Source: Sordaria brevicollis | Lineage: Eukaryota > Ascomycota > Sordariomycetes > Sordariales > Sordariaceae | NCBI GenBank assembly: GCA_033439795.1 | Contig: JAUTDP010000008.1 | Location: forward strand, 806,001 to 870,000 | DNA: 64,000 nucleotides | Direction: 5' to 3' | Shown here: piece by piece, positions 12,090-23,164 of the stretch | Layout: the number at the start of each line of letters is the position of its first letter | Position numbering within the stretch: the first letter of the stretch is position 1 | Position numbers and translations under genes: made by a program | Notes under the pieces: model-generated | What the model was told of the DNA's origin: nothing | Databases searched by the model: none | The model's input: the letters and a program-made list of their open reading frames with translations, nothing else

Positions 12090-12145
12090 TGCGGTGGGTG
12101 CACACCCCCTCACGCCAAGACTGAAAAGGCGTTTGAGTCCGGGAA
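12090..12145 (-). repeat. Terminal inverted repeat, right copy, block A
   Basis: Exact reverse complement of 7362-7417. The inner flank shares CAACTACACAA-like sequence with the left inner flank, so the related ends extend a little further in diverged form. Confidence 0.85.
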
Positions 12146-12684
12146 TGAGGTTGCAGTCACATCCGGCCGGTACGTGGCATTTAGTTGTGTAGAAATTATG
12201 CATCCTCCTAAACCTTATTGAGGATTCTAATGGTAACTTGGTAAGCTGACTGGTTCGTGATTGGTTACGCCACGCCCGCCCGGGGCGGGAATCCTTCCGA
12301 ATAATGGTTAGGGAGCCGAGGCTTGGCAAGCTGGAGAAATTCGGTTGAAGAAAGCGGATGGGGAGACTCGTGGAGATGTCGCCTGCAACATGTCAGCTCT
12401 TGTGGTCTTGGAAGTGGAGGACTGGACGATGGTGCGGGTTGGCGCAGATTGTCAGAAGGCTGGGGGTTCCGGAATCCGGAGTCTGGAAATTCTTGGGGAT
12501 TCTTGGGTAGGAGCTGAACTGGGGAACAGGAAAAGGTTGGGAAACGTGGGAACCGGGTTGAGGAGGAAGAGAGGAAGGGTCAAGATGGGATATAAAACCC
12601 AGAGCATGTCCCGTCATTCCCAGCAAGATTGGAACCGAGACGGCACGCTTCCTTCACCCTTCTCTCCCTCCCCTCCTAGCCATC
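12146..12684. other. Promoter region of the secreted oxidase
   Basis: Unique GC-normal sequence between block A and the oxidase gene. It holds the TATA box at 12591; no other gene seen. The transposon block ends about 540 bp before the start codon. Confidence 0.5.
12591..12597 (+). promoter_or_regulatory. TATA box of the secreted oxidase
   Basis: TATAAAA, 94 bp before the ATG at 12685, followed by a C-rich leader (CTCTCCCTCCCCTCC), a common fungal promoter layout. Confidence 0.55.
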
Positions 12685-14718
12685 ATGATGTGGCAATCCT
12701 CCACCTTCAAGGCAGCTGCCACTGTCCTTGCCCTCCTCACCTCTCAAGTCCTTGGACAAGAAGCCGATGTGGTAGGCACAACGAACACAACCAACACAAC
12801 CAACACGGTCCAGGTCGTTTCCACCAAGGGAGTCATCCTCGACACCATCCTGGACTGGATCGACGCCGCGAGACTCGACACTACCACCTACAACGGCCAG
12901 AAGTACGGATGCAAATGCTTCCCCGGCCGTCCTTGCTGGCCTTCTGCCAACAAGTGGAACAGCCTGAACAGGACCGTTGATGGCACTCTCCGTCCTATCG
13001 TCCCTGCCGGCGCTGTCTGCCATAACACCTTTGAGAGTCCCCTCGGCACCTTCCAGACTTATGACCAGGCTGCCTGCGCTGAGGCCCAGGCGAACTTTGC
13101 CGACGAGCAGTGGACGTGAGTTATCCATCAATATACCATCTTCAAAGCCTCAAACCCAAGAAACTAACAGAATCAACAGCGTCGAGAAGCCCGCCGACGC
13201 CCTCTGGACCTTCTTCACCAACGACACCTGCCGTCCCACCACCGACCCAACCACCCCCTGCACCCTCGGCAACTATGGCGTCTACGTGATCATGGCCACC
13301 AAGCCCTCGCACATCCAAGCCGGCGTCAACTTTGCGCGCCAAAACAACCTCCGCCTCATCATCCGCAACACGGGTCATGACTTCCTCGGCCGCTCCGTCG
13401 GCTACGGCTCGCTCGTCATCAACACGCACAGCTTCCAATCCCTCAAGTGGACCAACAACTACTCCGGTCCCGGCTCCTACCGCGGTCCCGCAGTGACCAT
13501 GGGCGCCGGCGTCCAAGGCGGCACCATCCTCAAGGCCGGCCACGAGCTCAACCCGCCCATGGCCCTTGTGACAGGCGAGTGCGCCACCGTCGGTCTTTCG
13601 GGCGGTTTCATCCAAGGCGGCGGCCACGGCCCTTGGTCCACCCTTAAGGGTCTCGCCGTCGACAACGTCCTCAACTTCGAAGTCGTCACCGCCTCGGGTC
13701 TCATCGTCAACGCGAACGAGTGGCAAAACCGGGACCTCTTCTTCGCCCTCCGCGGCGGCGGCCCTTCTGCTTACGGCGTCATCCTCTCCACCACCGTCAA
13801 GACCTTCCCCGACCTCCCCGCCGCTGGCGCCACACTTTACCTCAACACGACGCACACCTTCGACAACGACCTCATCTGGGAGGGAACCCGCATCTTCCAC
13901 AAGTACTCCAACCACATGGTCGACAACGGTCTCTACGTCTACTTCGAAGCCTGGCCCTACCAGTTCCGCGTGCGCCCCTTTGTCGCTATCGGCAAGACGC
14001 AGACCGAGTTGCAGGCCATTCTCCAGCCTATGCTCGACGAGTTCGCCGCCGCTGGCGTCCCCTGCGAGTTCGCCACCAAGGAGTACCCCACCTTCTACGA
14101 TCTGTACATTGACCTCTTCGAGTCCGAAGCCTCCGGCCAATCGGCATTCACCGGTGGTTGGCTCTTCAACCACGACGACGTGGCCAACAGGAACGACGAG
14201 ATTATTGCCGCCATGAAGAACGTCATCAGCCCTGCCGGCAGACCGGATTTGTTTGGTGGTATGGTTGGTCACTTGTTCAACCCGGGACATAACGTCCCCG
14301 TGTCGACGAGCGCTGCCCATCCGGCCTGGAGGAACGCGACGGATTTCGTGATTGTTGTGTTGCCGAGCCCCGAGGGGGCAACGCCGGCTGAGAAGGCGGA
14401 TTTGCAGAATGTTTTGACGTTTAATCAGGATGAGGGGTTCAGGAACGCGTCGAGGAGTGGGGCTACTTATGTTAATGAGGTGAGTTTCGGACGTATTGGG
14501 AAGAAGATATGGGATGTGTACTGACAGAGATCAACAAAAAATAGGCCGACCCCTTCCAGCCAAACTGGCAGAGCCACTTCTGGGGCTCCAACTACCCTCG
14601 CCTCAAGCAGCTTCGTAAGAAGTGGGATCCTTTGGGCGTTTTCTATGCCGTTGCTACCCCCGGTACTGAGGACTGGGAGGAGATTGAGGGCAACACTAGG
14701 CTTTGCAAGAAGCTTTAG
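12685..14718 (+). CDS. Secreted berberine-bridge-type FAD oxidase
   Basis: Flavoprotein of the FAD_binding_4/BBE family, which oxidises alcohols, sugars or alkaloid-like substrates with O2; the substrate is unknown. Exons 12685-13115, 13180-14479 and 14545-14718 give 634 aa; both introns (64 and 65 bp) have GT..AG ends and CTAAC/CTGAC branch points. An N-terminal signal peptide (about 1-24, ending QVLG) predicts secretion. The FAD domain has RNTGHDF with His210 and GECATVG with Cys278, the two residues that bind FAD covalently in bicovalent family members. The C-terminus has the BBE signature YVNE...NYPRLKQLRKKWDPLGVFY. Length is normal to slightly long for fungal secreted members. The divergent neighbour at 14948-17008 is another flavoenzyme, so a shared oxidative pathway is possible. 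Confidence 0.93.
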
Positions 14719-14947
14719 GGGTACTGAGGAGACATTCAAGTAGAGATGTAATGATGTCGTCTATGTTACGATGTTAGTTAATATGTATATACGATAATAT
14801 GAGCCTATTGAACAACCAACGGGCAAAGGTGGTGTAAGCCAAACGCTGTGTGAGACTCACTTGAGCTTTTTGTCGTGTCTTTGACAACATCTCTTTGATC
14901 GGGTCTCATCCCCTATCACTGCTTTATCCAATCTCACATTTCACCCT

Positions 14948-17008
14948 TCAAACCCTAGTCCCCCTTTCCGGCTTTACAACAACCTCCACCCCTTCCATCC
15001 CTTTCTCCCCATCCTTCCTCTGACCCTGTTCCATCCCATTCTTAGCAACCCACTCCCCAACCAAACCCCTATAATCCTCCACCTCATAACTGCTCGTCAA
15101 CTCCCTCCACGACCTTCCTCCCTTCACCTTCTTTCTTCGTGTCTCCAACCCCAAGTCAGCAACCAACCAATCCCAATAAGCCAACTGATCAAAATTCAAA
15201 TCCGGATAATGTCGTCCATGTCCCAACGGACTCCTCCACTTACACCACCGCTGAAACAACGCCGTCTCTCTCATTATCTGCAGACACGCCGGGTCCTGCG
15301 CCAGGTTTTGGTTCTGGGGGCATATATTCTGGAAGGTTTGCAACTTTGGAGTTTCCTGTCCAGAAGATGGAGACGGCAGGGTGGGAACGCAAGAAGGGCA
15401 GTCTAAGCGGTGCGGGATGGTGCGGAGGGGTAAAGGGATGAGATCCAGAAAATAGGCGAGGGCCCAGAGGGATTGAATCTCGATGCGGGGGATGTTGGTG
15501 GTTGAGGAGAACATGGAGAGGAAGATTAGGGAGTGGTCGCCGCGGGTGATCAGGCCGGGAGGGGCGAGGCCGCGGTGGAGGCGCCAGGGGGTGTATTTCT
15601 GGGAGTCGTGGGAGGGGTGAGGGGGTCGGGAGGAGGATGAGGTGAATGGGTGGGAAGGGAAGGTGGCTGTGGAAGGGGATCGTGGAGGGGAAGTGTGAGA
15701 GGAGGAAGGGATGGAGGGTAAACGGGAGAAGGGTGGTGATAAAAGCTGTGGGAAGCGATCGGCTATTATCTTGTCGGCCCGCTCATCATGCACCTTCCAC
15801 GCATCCTTTTGTTCCTCAGTCAAAGAATCTGTTGGTATTCCCAGAGCGAAATGTAACTCTTTCGGGAAAAACTCAACGGGCGGTTTGGCAGAGTATCCCG
15901 TTGCACAGATCAAGGCATCTACCTCCAGACTCCCAGCACCATCGTCCGCGAAATGGATGGTATGTGGCCCAAGATGCGAAATGTCTTCCCGGTGGACAGT
16001 CACTTGTCCACTTGTGATCAAGGACTTGAAGTCCTGCTCGTAGTTCAAAGTGCCGGAGCTGGTGCCGTACCAGAAGGGGTTGTGGTCCGGTTCCAGGACA
16101 GTGTATCGTGGATCTTTGCCCTCGCGATATCGGCAATCTCTGATGGTATCTGCATGGATAGTCTTCCAAAATTTTCTTGCAACGACTTTCCCGAGTCGGT
16201 TCGTATGTAAAAAATCGCGGACCTTAGAGCCGGAGTGGTCTGGTAAGATACAAGGGGACATAAAGGTCGCTATCCGTCTAGTAATGAGCTTTTCTCGCCA
16301 TGCTTTGAAAGGACCGATCTTGGTGTGCGAGGGAAATACCCAGGATGGACCGCGGCCAGATTTGCGAATGATCCAGTCGACTTTGTGACCGGTTGTGGCG
16401 GCGAGGTAGACGGTGTCGTATGCGGATTTGGAGCCGCCGAGGACAGCGATGCGGTTAATGCTCGGGTTTTGCAGAACGTCAGTATAGCGAGGGCCGAGAG
16501 ACGATGAATGGAAAAGCGGTGCATCAAAGGCTTCTTCGCCCTTGAAGGAAGGCATGTTGGGCACGCCAAGTATGCCGGTTGCCATGACGAGTTTCTTGGT
16601 GTCGAGGATGGTTGTCTTGTTGGGGTCGTCGCCTGACTGGACATCTACCTCCCAGCCGTCCTTCGAAGGGGTTTGTTGAACTCGAAGTGCTCTCGTGTTG
16701 AGTCGAATTCGTTTCATGAGATCAAAGTGTTGGGCGTAGGCGGTCAGGTACGTGTGCATCTCTTCGCCGGTGATGTGATGTCCTGGCCGGCCGATGCCAA
16801 CGTCTTCCATGGGGAAGTCACTGAAGTCCATTGTTGGGTACATGTTGTTCGTTCGGAGGGTTGGGTAGAGTCTCTCTTTGGACCAGACTCCTCCCACGGT
16901 TGAGTGGCCGTCGATGATAACGATGTTGGTGTTTGGATCATGCTGAAGGAACGTTTTGGCAGCACAGAGGCCGCTGGGACCGGCGCCGATGATAAGGATA
17001 TCGATCAT
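14948..17008 (-). CDS. FAD/NADPH-dependent monooxygenase, FMO-like
   Basis: Single-exon gene, 686 aa, of the flavin-containing/dimethylaniline monooxygenase type found in fungal secondary metabolism; it would add oxygen to a nucleophilic N or S atom or a ketone. The N-terminal Rossmann motif is GAGPSG (residues 8-13), followed by the GG doublet (VGGVWSKERLYP). A second nucleotide-binding motif reads AVLGGSKSAYD. ICATGYS near residue 370 is the usual ATG motif before the C-terminus. A Ser/Pro-rich insert follows, then LHRGLAPPGLITRGDHSL and QSLWALAYFLD, typical of the fungal subgroup. No signal peptide; probably cytosolic or ER-associated. It is convergent with the secreted oxidase, 230 bp away tail to tail. 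Confidence 0.88.
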   Translation of the reverse strand: MIDILIIGAGPSGLCAAKTFLQHDPNTNIVIIDGHSTVGGVWSKERLYPTLRTNNMYPTMDFSDFPMEDVGIGRPGHHITGEEMHTYLTAYAQHFDLMKRIRLNTRALRVQQTPSKDGWEVDVQSGDDPNKTTILDTKKLVMATGILGVPNMPSFKGEEAFDAPLFHSSSLGPRYTDVLQNPSINRIAVLGGSKSAYDTVYLAATTGHKVDWIIRKSGRGPSWVFPSHTKIGPFKAWREKLITRRIATFMSPCILPDHSGSKVRDFLHTNRLGKVVARKFWKTIHADTIRDCRYREGKDPRYTVLEPDHNPFWYGTSSGTLNYEQDFKSLITSGQVTVHREDISHLGPHTIHFADDGAGSLEVDALICATGYSAKPPVEFFPKELHFALGIPTDSLTEEQKDAWKVHDERADKIIADRFPQLLSPPFSRLPSIPSSSHTSPPRSPSTATFPSHPFTSSSSRPPHPSHDSQKYTPWRLHRGLAPPGLITRGDHSLIFLSMFSSTTNIPRIEIQSLWALAYFLDLIPLPLRTIPHRLDCPSCVPTLPSPSSGQETPKLQTFQNICPQNQNLAQDPACLQIMRETALFQRWCKWRSPLGHGRHYPDLNFDQLAYWDWLVADLGLETRRKKVKGGRSWRELTSSYEVEDYRGLVGEWVAKNGMEQGQRKDGEKGMEGVEVVVKPERGTRV

Positions 17009-18912
17009 GATTTGACTGATGTTGTTGTTGTTGTTGAGGAGAACAGGATAGTTTCCGAGAAGAGGCTCGCTGGGAGACTAAGTAGTCAGCCCTCACGGGA
17101 TGTCATATATGATCTCTCACCTATCACGACTCAAGTGCCGTTTTGAGTAAGCAGCCCCTTGACACCTCACCCAATCTGTTGGCCGACACGGGCTGATCCA
17201 GCTAATGTCGGTGTCCCGGCATCCTGGGAAAGCAAACGATTGGATTCATTTTGGCCGCAGCCATCAAAGAAGGGAGGGTACAAGGCCCAGCTCCCTCGTT
17301 TTTTGCGTTATCCCATTGGACCAGTCGCTTTTCTGGCGAATGTCTCAAGAGGATCAGTCTGGCTAAAGGCTCGGGATCATACCTAGAGCCAGGACGTCGG
17401 GTCTCAACCTGGCACATCACATTAGCTGGTATCCAGTCAGCTCAGCTTCCGACAATGTGGTGATGATAACCAAAGAGATGTCGTATCTCGGCAGCCTGAT
17501 ATCATGTCATTGGCCGTTGATGATGCGGTATTCTACTGGCAGTCAGTCTTTGTCTCGCTTTCGCTTACGCTGTCTCGGTGGTCCAGGAAGAGGAGCGTCT
17601 TCCTTGTTGTTTCCCGTTGACAAATGCTTGATACTCGTACGGGCATCAGGACGGTCCAAGGATCCAGCCGAATTAGTATTCCTTCATTCCATGCATCCCG
17701 GCGGCGTCATCATCAGTTCAGTCGTCCTGCCGTTGACCGTCGCCCGCCACCATTCTCATCTCCGCGTACGCCCGTATAGATTTGGCGACGACGCCATTCA
17801 GAGTTTTGGGTCTGGTTTGATATGTTTGAACCCATGCACTGGGATGTTGTCAGAGTAACGGCCAAGTGGAGGTCTTCGGAGGCTCGGTGATGATCCCATC
17901 AGCCACCCGGAGAACAATTGACGTCGATGCCCCGAAGCTAACCGGGAGAAGCAAAGCTAATCCCCACGGTTAATGGCTGTTCCAATCGGTTGATTTTGCG
18001 AGAATGCCATGTTGGCGGATGCACGTGGGGGAGACGCATCGCGCACAGTGAAGAAAACCTTATCACGACAGATAGGCGGGATGGGTGTCGATGGTAAGAC
18101 GTCGAGAACATCCGAAATAGTGGAAAGTTTGTCGTAAGAAGAAAGTTGGATGGACGTCCATCATTTGACGGATAAAAGACGTTACACGGAACACGGGCCC
18201 CCACACGGCGTCCGTCCGGGCCGCGTTGTGTTACGGCGTTGACGGAGTTTTCACGGCCGGTTGTTGTGGAAAAAGAAGCGGTTTTGCCGTGCACTAACAG
18301 CTCGTGCGCCCCGGTCAGTGACCCAGAGTTACACCCGCATGCCGGATGTCGTTCCCCCAGCGATATTGCACTAACAAGCTTGTGCTACCACCAACAAAGA
18401 ATCTGTTAGTAATACTCTATGCAAGCGCTTATCACAGGCACACCCTCCTTAACACCTGCCGATGTCGGTTTGGCGTATTTTTTGTGTTCCTCGCGATAAC
18501 ATTGTTCCATTCAGCGACATCACAATTATTTGCCCCTCATTACGCCTTCCCGGTTGACAATCTTCCCCGGACGGGAATTGCGACGGTCTCAGATTCACTG
18601 TGCCACTGACGTGATCGGGACCCCGACCCGGACGGATAAGCCCACACTCACATTCTCGGATTAGGCGGCATCACCTTCAATTCTTGAAGCAACTATCGAA
18701 TTGTCAGCGCAACCATAGCCTGTCAAGGGCAGGGCGCAACAATTGACAATCCCAGATCCGATAAAACCCTTGCGCCCCTCCTTCTCATCTGAGTCATCTC
18801 AATTTCTCTCTTTGTCTTTCATATCCCAAAAAGTTTGCTTCTCACATTGGATCTTCGGGACCGAAAACCACAACAACAACCCTTGGTATCTCGGGCAAAC
18901 TGGCACATCACA
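17009..18912. other. Divergent promoter region between the FMO and MFS genes
   Basis: 1.9 kb between two genes that point away from each other. No coding region found. A weak TATA-like ATAAAAC lies near 18761, about 150 bp before the MFS start. A pathway regulator could bind here, but I cannot point to a specific site. Confidence 0.5.
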
Positions 18913-20774
18913 ATGGCCGTCGACGAGACAACGCCACTGCTCCCACATGGGACAGGGACAGGGACAGCGGCCAAGACTAATAACAACAGCCTTCAACAAA
19001 CATCACCATCATCACCAAACACCACCGACGACAACCTCACCCCCACCACCGCCAGCTCCTCCTCCGACCATTACAATGATCCCCCAACCAAACGAAAATC
19101 CCCCCTCAACCCCCTCCACCTCCTCACCCGTCTCTCCGTCGAAACCCGCATCTTACTAGCAGCCTTCCTAATAACCACCTCCTTCTCCTTCACCCAAGTC
19201 CCCATCTTTTACGTTTTTTATCTCATGGAATGCGACGACTTTTACTCCCACCACCCTTCCCCTCCCCATCTTCCCCCCGGGGCCGATAAATGCTCCCGAA
19301 ACGAAATCGCCGCCGGCACCGCCACCGATTTTTCTTTTCTGGCAATGAGCACCACCATTTGCGGCACCGTCAATTTGTTCTTCGCCGGGTGGCTGGTGAA
19401 GAAAATTGGTCCGAGACTGGCGTTGATGGCGCAGACTTTGGTTCCTGCTATTAGGGTTCTCACTCAGATATTGGGAGTGCTAGCGGGCGGGAGAAGTGGG
19501 ATCGTGATTTTCCAGGCGACGCAATTGATAACGGTGTTGGGAGGACCGGTGGGGTATATCCTGATTATCAACATCATTGTCGGGGAAGTCGTCTCTCCCG
19601 CACGCAGAACGCCGGTGTTTGGCATGTTGCAGGGGTGTTTTATGCTGGGGCAGGCGGTGGGGTACCTGACTGGTGGCATGATTGGGGATCGGTGGGGGAT
19701 TAGGAGGCCGTTTGAGGTTGCTTTTGTTGCGTTTTTGGTGTCGACGGTTTACGTGCAGGTGATGTTGCCGTATGTGAGCCCGGAGAGTATGTCTGGTGGT
19801 AGTAAAAAGGAGAAGGCAAAGGGGATTGCTGGGTTTTTGGCGCCGTTAAAGGTTCTGGCGCCGCAGAGGGTGAGGCTGAGGAGCGGGAAGACGATTAAGC
19901 ACTTGGGCGTGCTGATATTGTGTACGGGTGTGTTTTTGGGTGTTTTGGCGACGGACTTTGCGGCCATGTTGATCCAGATGTACGCCACGGCCGTGTTTGA
20001 GTTCCACCAGAGCGATAACGGGTGGTTGATGTCGGAGTTTGCGATGATGAGGGCGGTTTTCTTGATTCTACTCTTCCCGAAGATCATTTCGTACGGCCGG
20101 AAGTGGTACGCGAAACGACAGTCGAATCATCAACACCCACGCCGGGACTCGATTTCAGACGAACGGGACCCGGCAACCCAGGGCTTGCTCATCCAACCCG
20201 AACAACTCGAAGCTCCCATGGGTACGCACGCCGAAGAAGAACCCATGATGACGCAGCCAGGTACCGAAACGGAAGACACACACTTCGATCTGTTTTTCCT
20301 AAGGTGGAGCTTGGTAGCTGATGGGCTTTTGACGTCTTGCACGGCGTTGGCGACCAAGAAATGGCATATTTATCTCGCGGCCGCTATGCTTCCCTTTGCT
20401 AGCGGTACTGCCCCGGCGGCAAAGGGTGTCATGACGGAGATGTGCTCGCCTTCACAGAGGGCTGATGCGTTGAATGCGTTGACGCTGGTTGAGAATATTG
20501 GCAGGTTAGCGACGCAGGGCTTTTTTGGGTTTGTCTTTGCTGCGTTGGCGGAGGCTGGGAAGCCTCATTTGACGTTTTATTGCAATGCGGTGAGTTTACC
20601 TGTCCGTGTTTATTTATGGCCTGGGACTGACGTGTGTTACAGATCCTCGCCATGATCGCTGCGAGTGTCCTCATCTTCTCCCGCTTCCCGCCCAATGGGA
20701 GTACGCTGATCGACGCCGACGAGGAGACAGAAGACGACGACGACGACGTGAACGGAAGCAGTCAAAACGAATAA
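18913..20774 (+). CDS. MFS transporter (DHA1-like, ETTPLL type)
   Basis: Plasma- or vacuolar-membrane transporter, 602 aa. Exons 18913-20589 and 20643-20774, separated by a 53-bp intron with a CTGAC branch point. The start MAVDETTPLLP at 18913 is preferred over upstream in-frame codons because it has a CACAATGG context and the ETTPLL motif sits at the N-terminus of many fungal MFS proteins. Twelve hydrophobic segments are plausible, with a long hydrophilic centre (about 395-460) and an acidic tail (DADEETEDDDDD). Motifs seen: FAGWLVKKIGPRLALMAQ after helix 2 and GGMIGDRWGIRRPFE. The substrate is unknown; its place among three flavoenzymes suggests metabolite export. It is divergent from the FMO gene. 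Confidence 0.85.
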
Positions 20775-21216
20775 GCTTATTGCTAGGATGGTCTTCGGAA
20801 TAGGGGTTCTACAAAAGATTTGCATTATAGGATACCAGGGGGACATCGGCGTTCACGGTTTTGGATATAGGTACACGATCATCATCATTTCAGGGTCTCA
20901 TCAATACATCTCGGACATTATTGATATCATCCTCTTTGACAGGTCTCATCTCATCCCTTCTTTAGAGTTCTCATCTCATCCGAACCCGATCATCTCACGC
21001 ACTCGACAGAACTCATTCCATCCTAACTCTACCATAATAACCATCCGCCCTCAACACTCCGCCTTACACCCAACCCGCCGTTGTAGCCGCACAACCATCA
21101 CCAACGTGATCACCATCCGTCCAGCTCTACCAAGATGACCTCATCCCCGCCATCCTCAACGCCCCCCATCACCTCCGTTACCCTCATAGCTTCATAGCTC
21201 AGGTATACATGAGAAA
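20775..21216. other. Convergent intergenic region
   Basis: 3' flanks of the MFS gene and of the small secreted protein gene. No gene seen; rich in TCATC/ATCAT repeats (about 20875-20960). Confidence 0.5.
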
Positions 21217-21912
21217 TCACCCACCAGTTCCCCCACCAGGAACCTCCCCCAAAACCTCCGCATCCACCCACCCTTCTCCATCCCCCCAACACCGCTTAGG
21301 AGTAACCTCATAATCACACCCTAACCAAACCTCCGCCATCCCACCCACACTCTTCACCACACTTCCCTCCCCTTTACCTCCCTCTCCCCCTCCCCCTCCG
21401 CCTCCGGCTGCACAGGTGACGTTCTGAACAACAGTAACATACGCCACCTCAATCAGCACCTGCAGGTGAATATCCAACACCCCCTCTTCACCCAACACCC
21501 CCAAAACCCCCTCCTCACTCTCTTTATTGCCACTACCAGTCGCAGTCACAGCCGGTTGGATCTTAATCTCGCAGAGACTATCGAACCGCATCGAACAGGT
21601 GATGTTGTTGGTGGAGTTGGTGAGGGTGTTGGTTATGGAGAATGTGGCGGTTCCCGGTATGGAACCGAATTGGGAGTCGGAGGAGGGGATGGAGTAGGTG
21701 ATGTTTTGGATTTGGACGGACCAGAGGTGGGGGATGGAGGATGTGTTGGGGGTGCAGATATCGGTGGTGTAGAGGTTGGGTATGATGAGCCCTGGGTTGG
21801 TGGGGTTGGAGATGGGCGCTGGGAGAGGTGTGGCGGATGTGGTTGGGAGGAGGAGGACGGAGAGGGAGGCGAGGAGGCTGAGGAAGGAACGTCTTTGGAG
21901 AAGGAGCTGCAT
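21217..21912 (-). CDS. Small secreted protein, possible AA1-like fold
   Basis: 231 aa, single exon. The start at 21912 is chosen because it gives a clear signal peptide (MQLLLQRRSFLSLLASLSVL ...TTSA); a longer frame starts at 21990. The mature part reads W-S-V-Q-I-Q-N near residue 63, then an F-S-I-T-N strand, ITCSMRFDSLC, a run of beta-like hydrophobic pattern (LDIHLQVLIEVAYVTVV) and a final G-C-D. The same order of W, C, F-x-S-x-C and W/L-x-C-D occurs at 32543-33168 and in the three-domain protein at 46195-47969, so these form one family. The pattern recalls the Alt a 1/AA1-like effector fold, but similarity is too low to be sure. The Gly-rich C-terminus is unusual. Confidence 0.65.
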   Translation of the reverse strand: MQLLLQRRSFLSLLASLSVLLLPTTSATPLPAPISNPTNPGLIIPNLYTTDICTPNTSSIPHLWSVQIQNITYSIPSSDSQFGSIPGTATFSITNTLTNSTNNITCSMRFDSLCEIKIQPAVTATGSGNKESEEGVLGVLGEEGVLDIHLQVLIEVAYVTVVQNVTCAAGGGGGGGEGGKGEGSVVKSVGGMAEVWLGCDYEVTPKRCWGDGEGWVDAEVLGEVPGGGTGG

Positions 21913-23164
21913 CTTTTGTTGTTTGAGGGAAGGAATGACCTGTCCCGGGGAAGACGTGATCGAAGTCGGGTTTGAAAAGGGAAGGCACAAAGGGTGCGCC
22001 TGCCGAGTGTAGGGCTCCTTGATAGGAACGCTGTGGAGGAGCGACGGACTTTGATGCGGCAGGTACGACCGAAGTTTGGAAGGAGGTGTTGGTATGGACT
22101 GTCGGGTGTCAATGTGTTGTGCAGGTGATCAACCACCCAAGCATCAGGTCGATAGCCCTATAAGATGATGACGGGAGGCAGGTTTGCACTGCACTTTTCA
22201 CGCATTCTGTGAGAAGAGGCACCCGTCGTTTTTATCCTGTTCAACCCTCTTCCATCAACACCACCATGAGGGGAATGGACTTCGAAATATCCATGTTTAG
22301 CCCTGCCGGCCAGCGGGATGATATTATCCAGCCATATTGCAAACAGATGAAAGACATCGTGTCAGCACTTTATCCGTGATTTCCAGATGAAGAGGATCTC
22401 TTGGTATGTTGGCAATGATGAGCATGCATAACGGGCCGCAGTAGATATTTCGGAAACTACCGACGGGACCAGCATGTGTAACCATGAGATAAGAACCTTA
22501 CCGTTATCCGATATTCAAACACGCTTCTCAACATTGCATCGATCATGATCATGAGTCCATGATTCAAACACATGAAACTCTTCTTGCCCCTCTCAGTCAA
22601 ACACAACGCACATCCTGTGATAATGGCTAGGTATGCCATTACCCCACCGACTCGGTGCTGCTCCGAGACCAATCTGCGGCTTCGCATGCACTGTAACCAT
22701 CGCCGTCGGTCACTAGCACCGTCCAAGGGAAGGTCAGGCCTGCAAATCTGCAACTGGGTGTGAGGCGCTTACTGAACGTGAAGACCCTTTCATCCGCCAT
22801 GGGAAATTTTTATAGGTGATCCCCCTCAACTTCAGAAACATAAGTCCCCGACTCCCAGGCCTCGAACTCAAGCTAAATGGATAAGGGTTCTTGTGACCTA
22901 CAACTTGCTACAAGAAGCGCAGTAGCACTACTCCGCAAAGGGTCACATCTCCGCCATCGCTCCAATATTGGTCTTGCATTGGGGACAGTATGAACTTCAG
23001 GGTACGGTCCGACCCGGAGCTATGTGGAAAGTCGAGTGGGGTTATGAAGAGAAGGGATGATGGGATGAAGAGGAACGGAATACTTAACTGCTCCAAGACC
23101 CCTACGGTAGGGTCCAGAACTGGACACATGCTCAGTCTCTCCCTCCTTCCCCCCGCGATCCAAA
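21913..23164. other. Divergent promoter region
   Basis: 1.25 kb between the small secreted protein gene and the Baeyer-Villiger-type monooxygenase, which are divergent. No gene recognised; short frames only. Confidence 0.5.

Larger units (their letters stand above)
7362..12145. mobile_element. RIP-mutated composite block A bounded by 56-bp inverted repeats
   Basis: The first and last 56 bases (7362-7417 and 12090-12145) are perfect inverted copies beginning TTCCCGGACTCAAACGCC. The inside (about 7500-12060) is AT-rich, full of TA, and almost free of CA/TG while CG remains: classic RIP. It contains a dead mariner-type transposase on the plus strand (7640-8575) and a later solo LTR (9874-10179). 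The 10.4-12.0 kb part has a Lys-rich minus-strand frame but no recognisable enzyme. The flanks (GACTG on the left, TGAGG on the right) show no target-site duplication, so the two ends may come from different insertions or a rearrangement. Confidence 0.7.

Noticed and set aside
13142..14320. Long minus-strand open frame (392 codons)
   Set aside because: It lies opposite the FAD oxidase, whose motifs and splice sites are clear. The Val/Gly/Asp/Glu-rich reading is what GC-rich codons give on the reverse strand.
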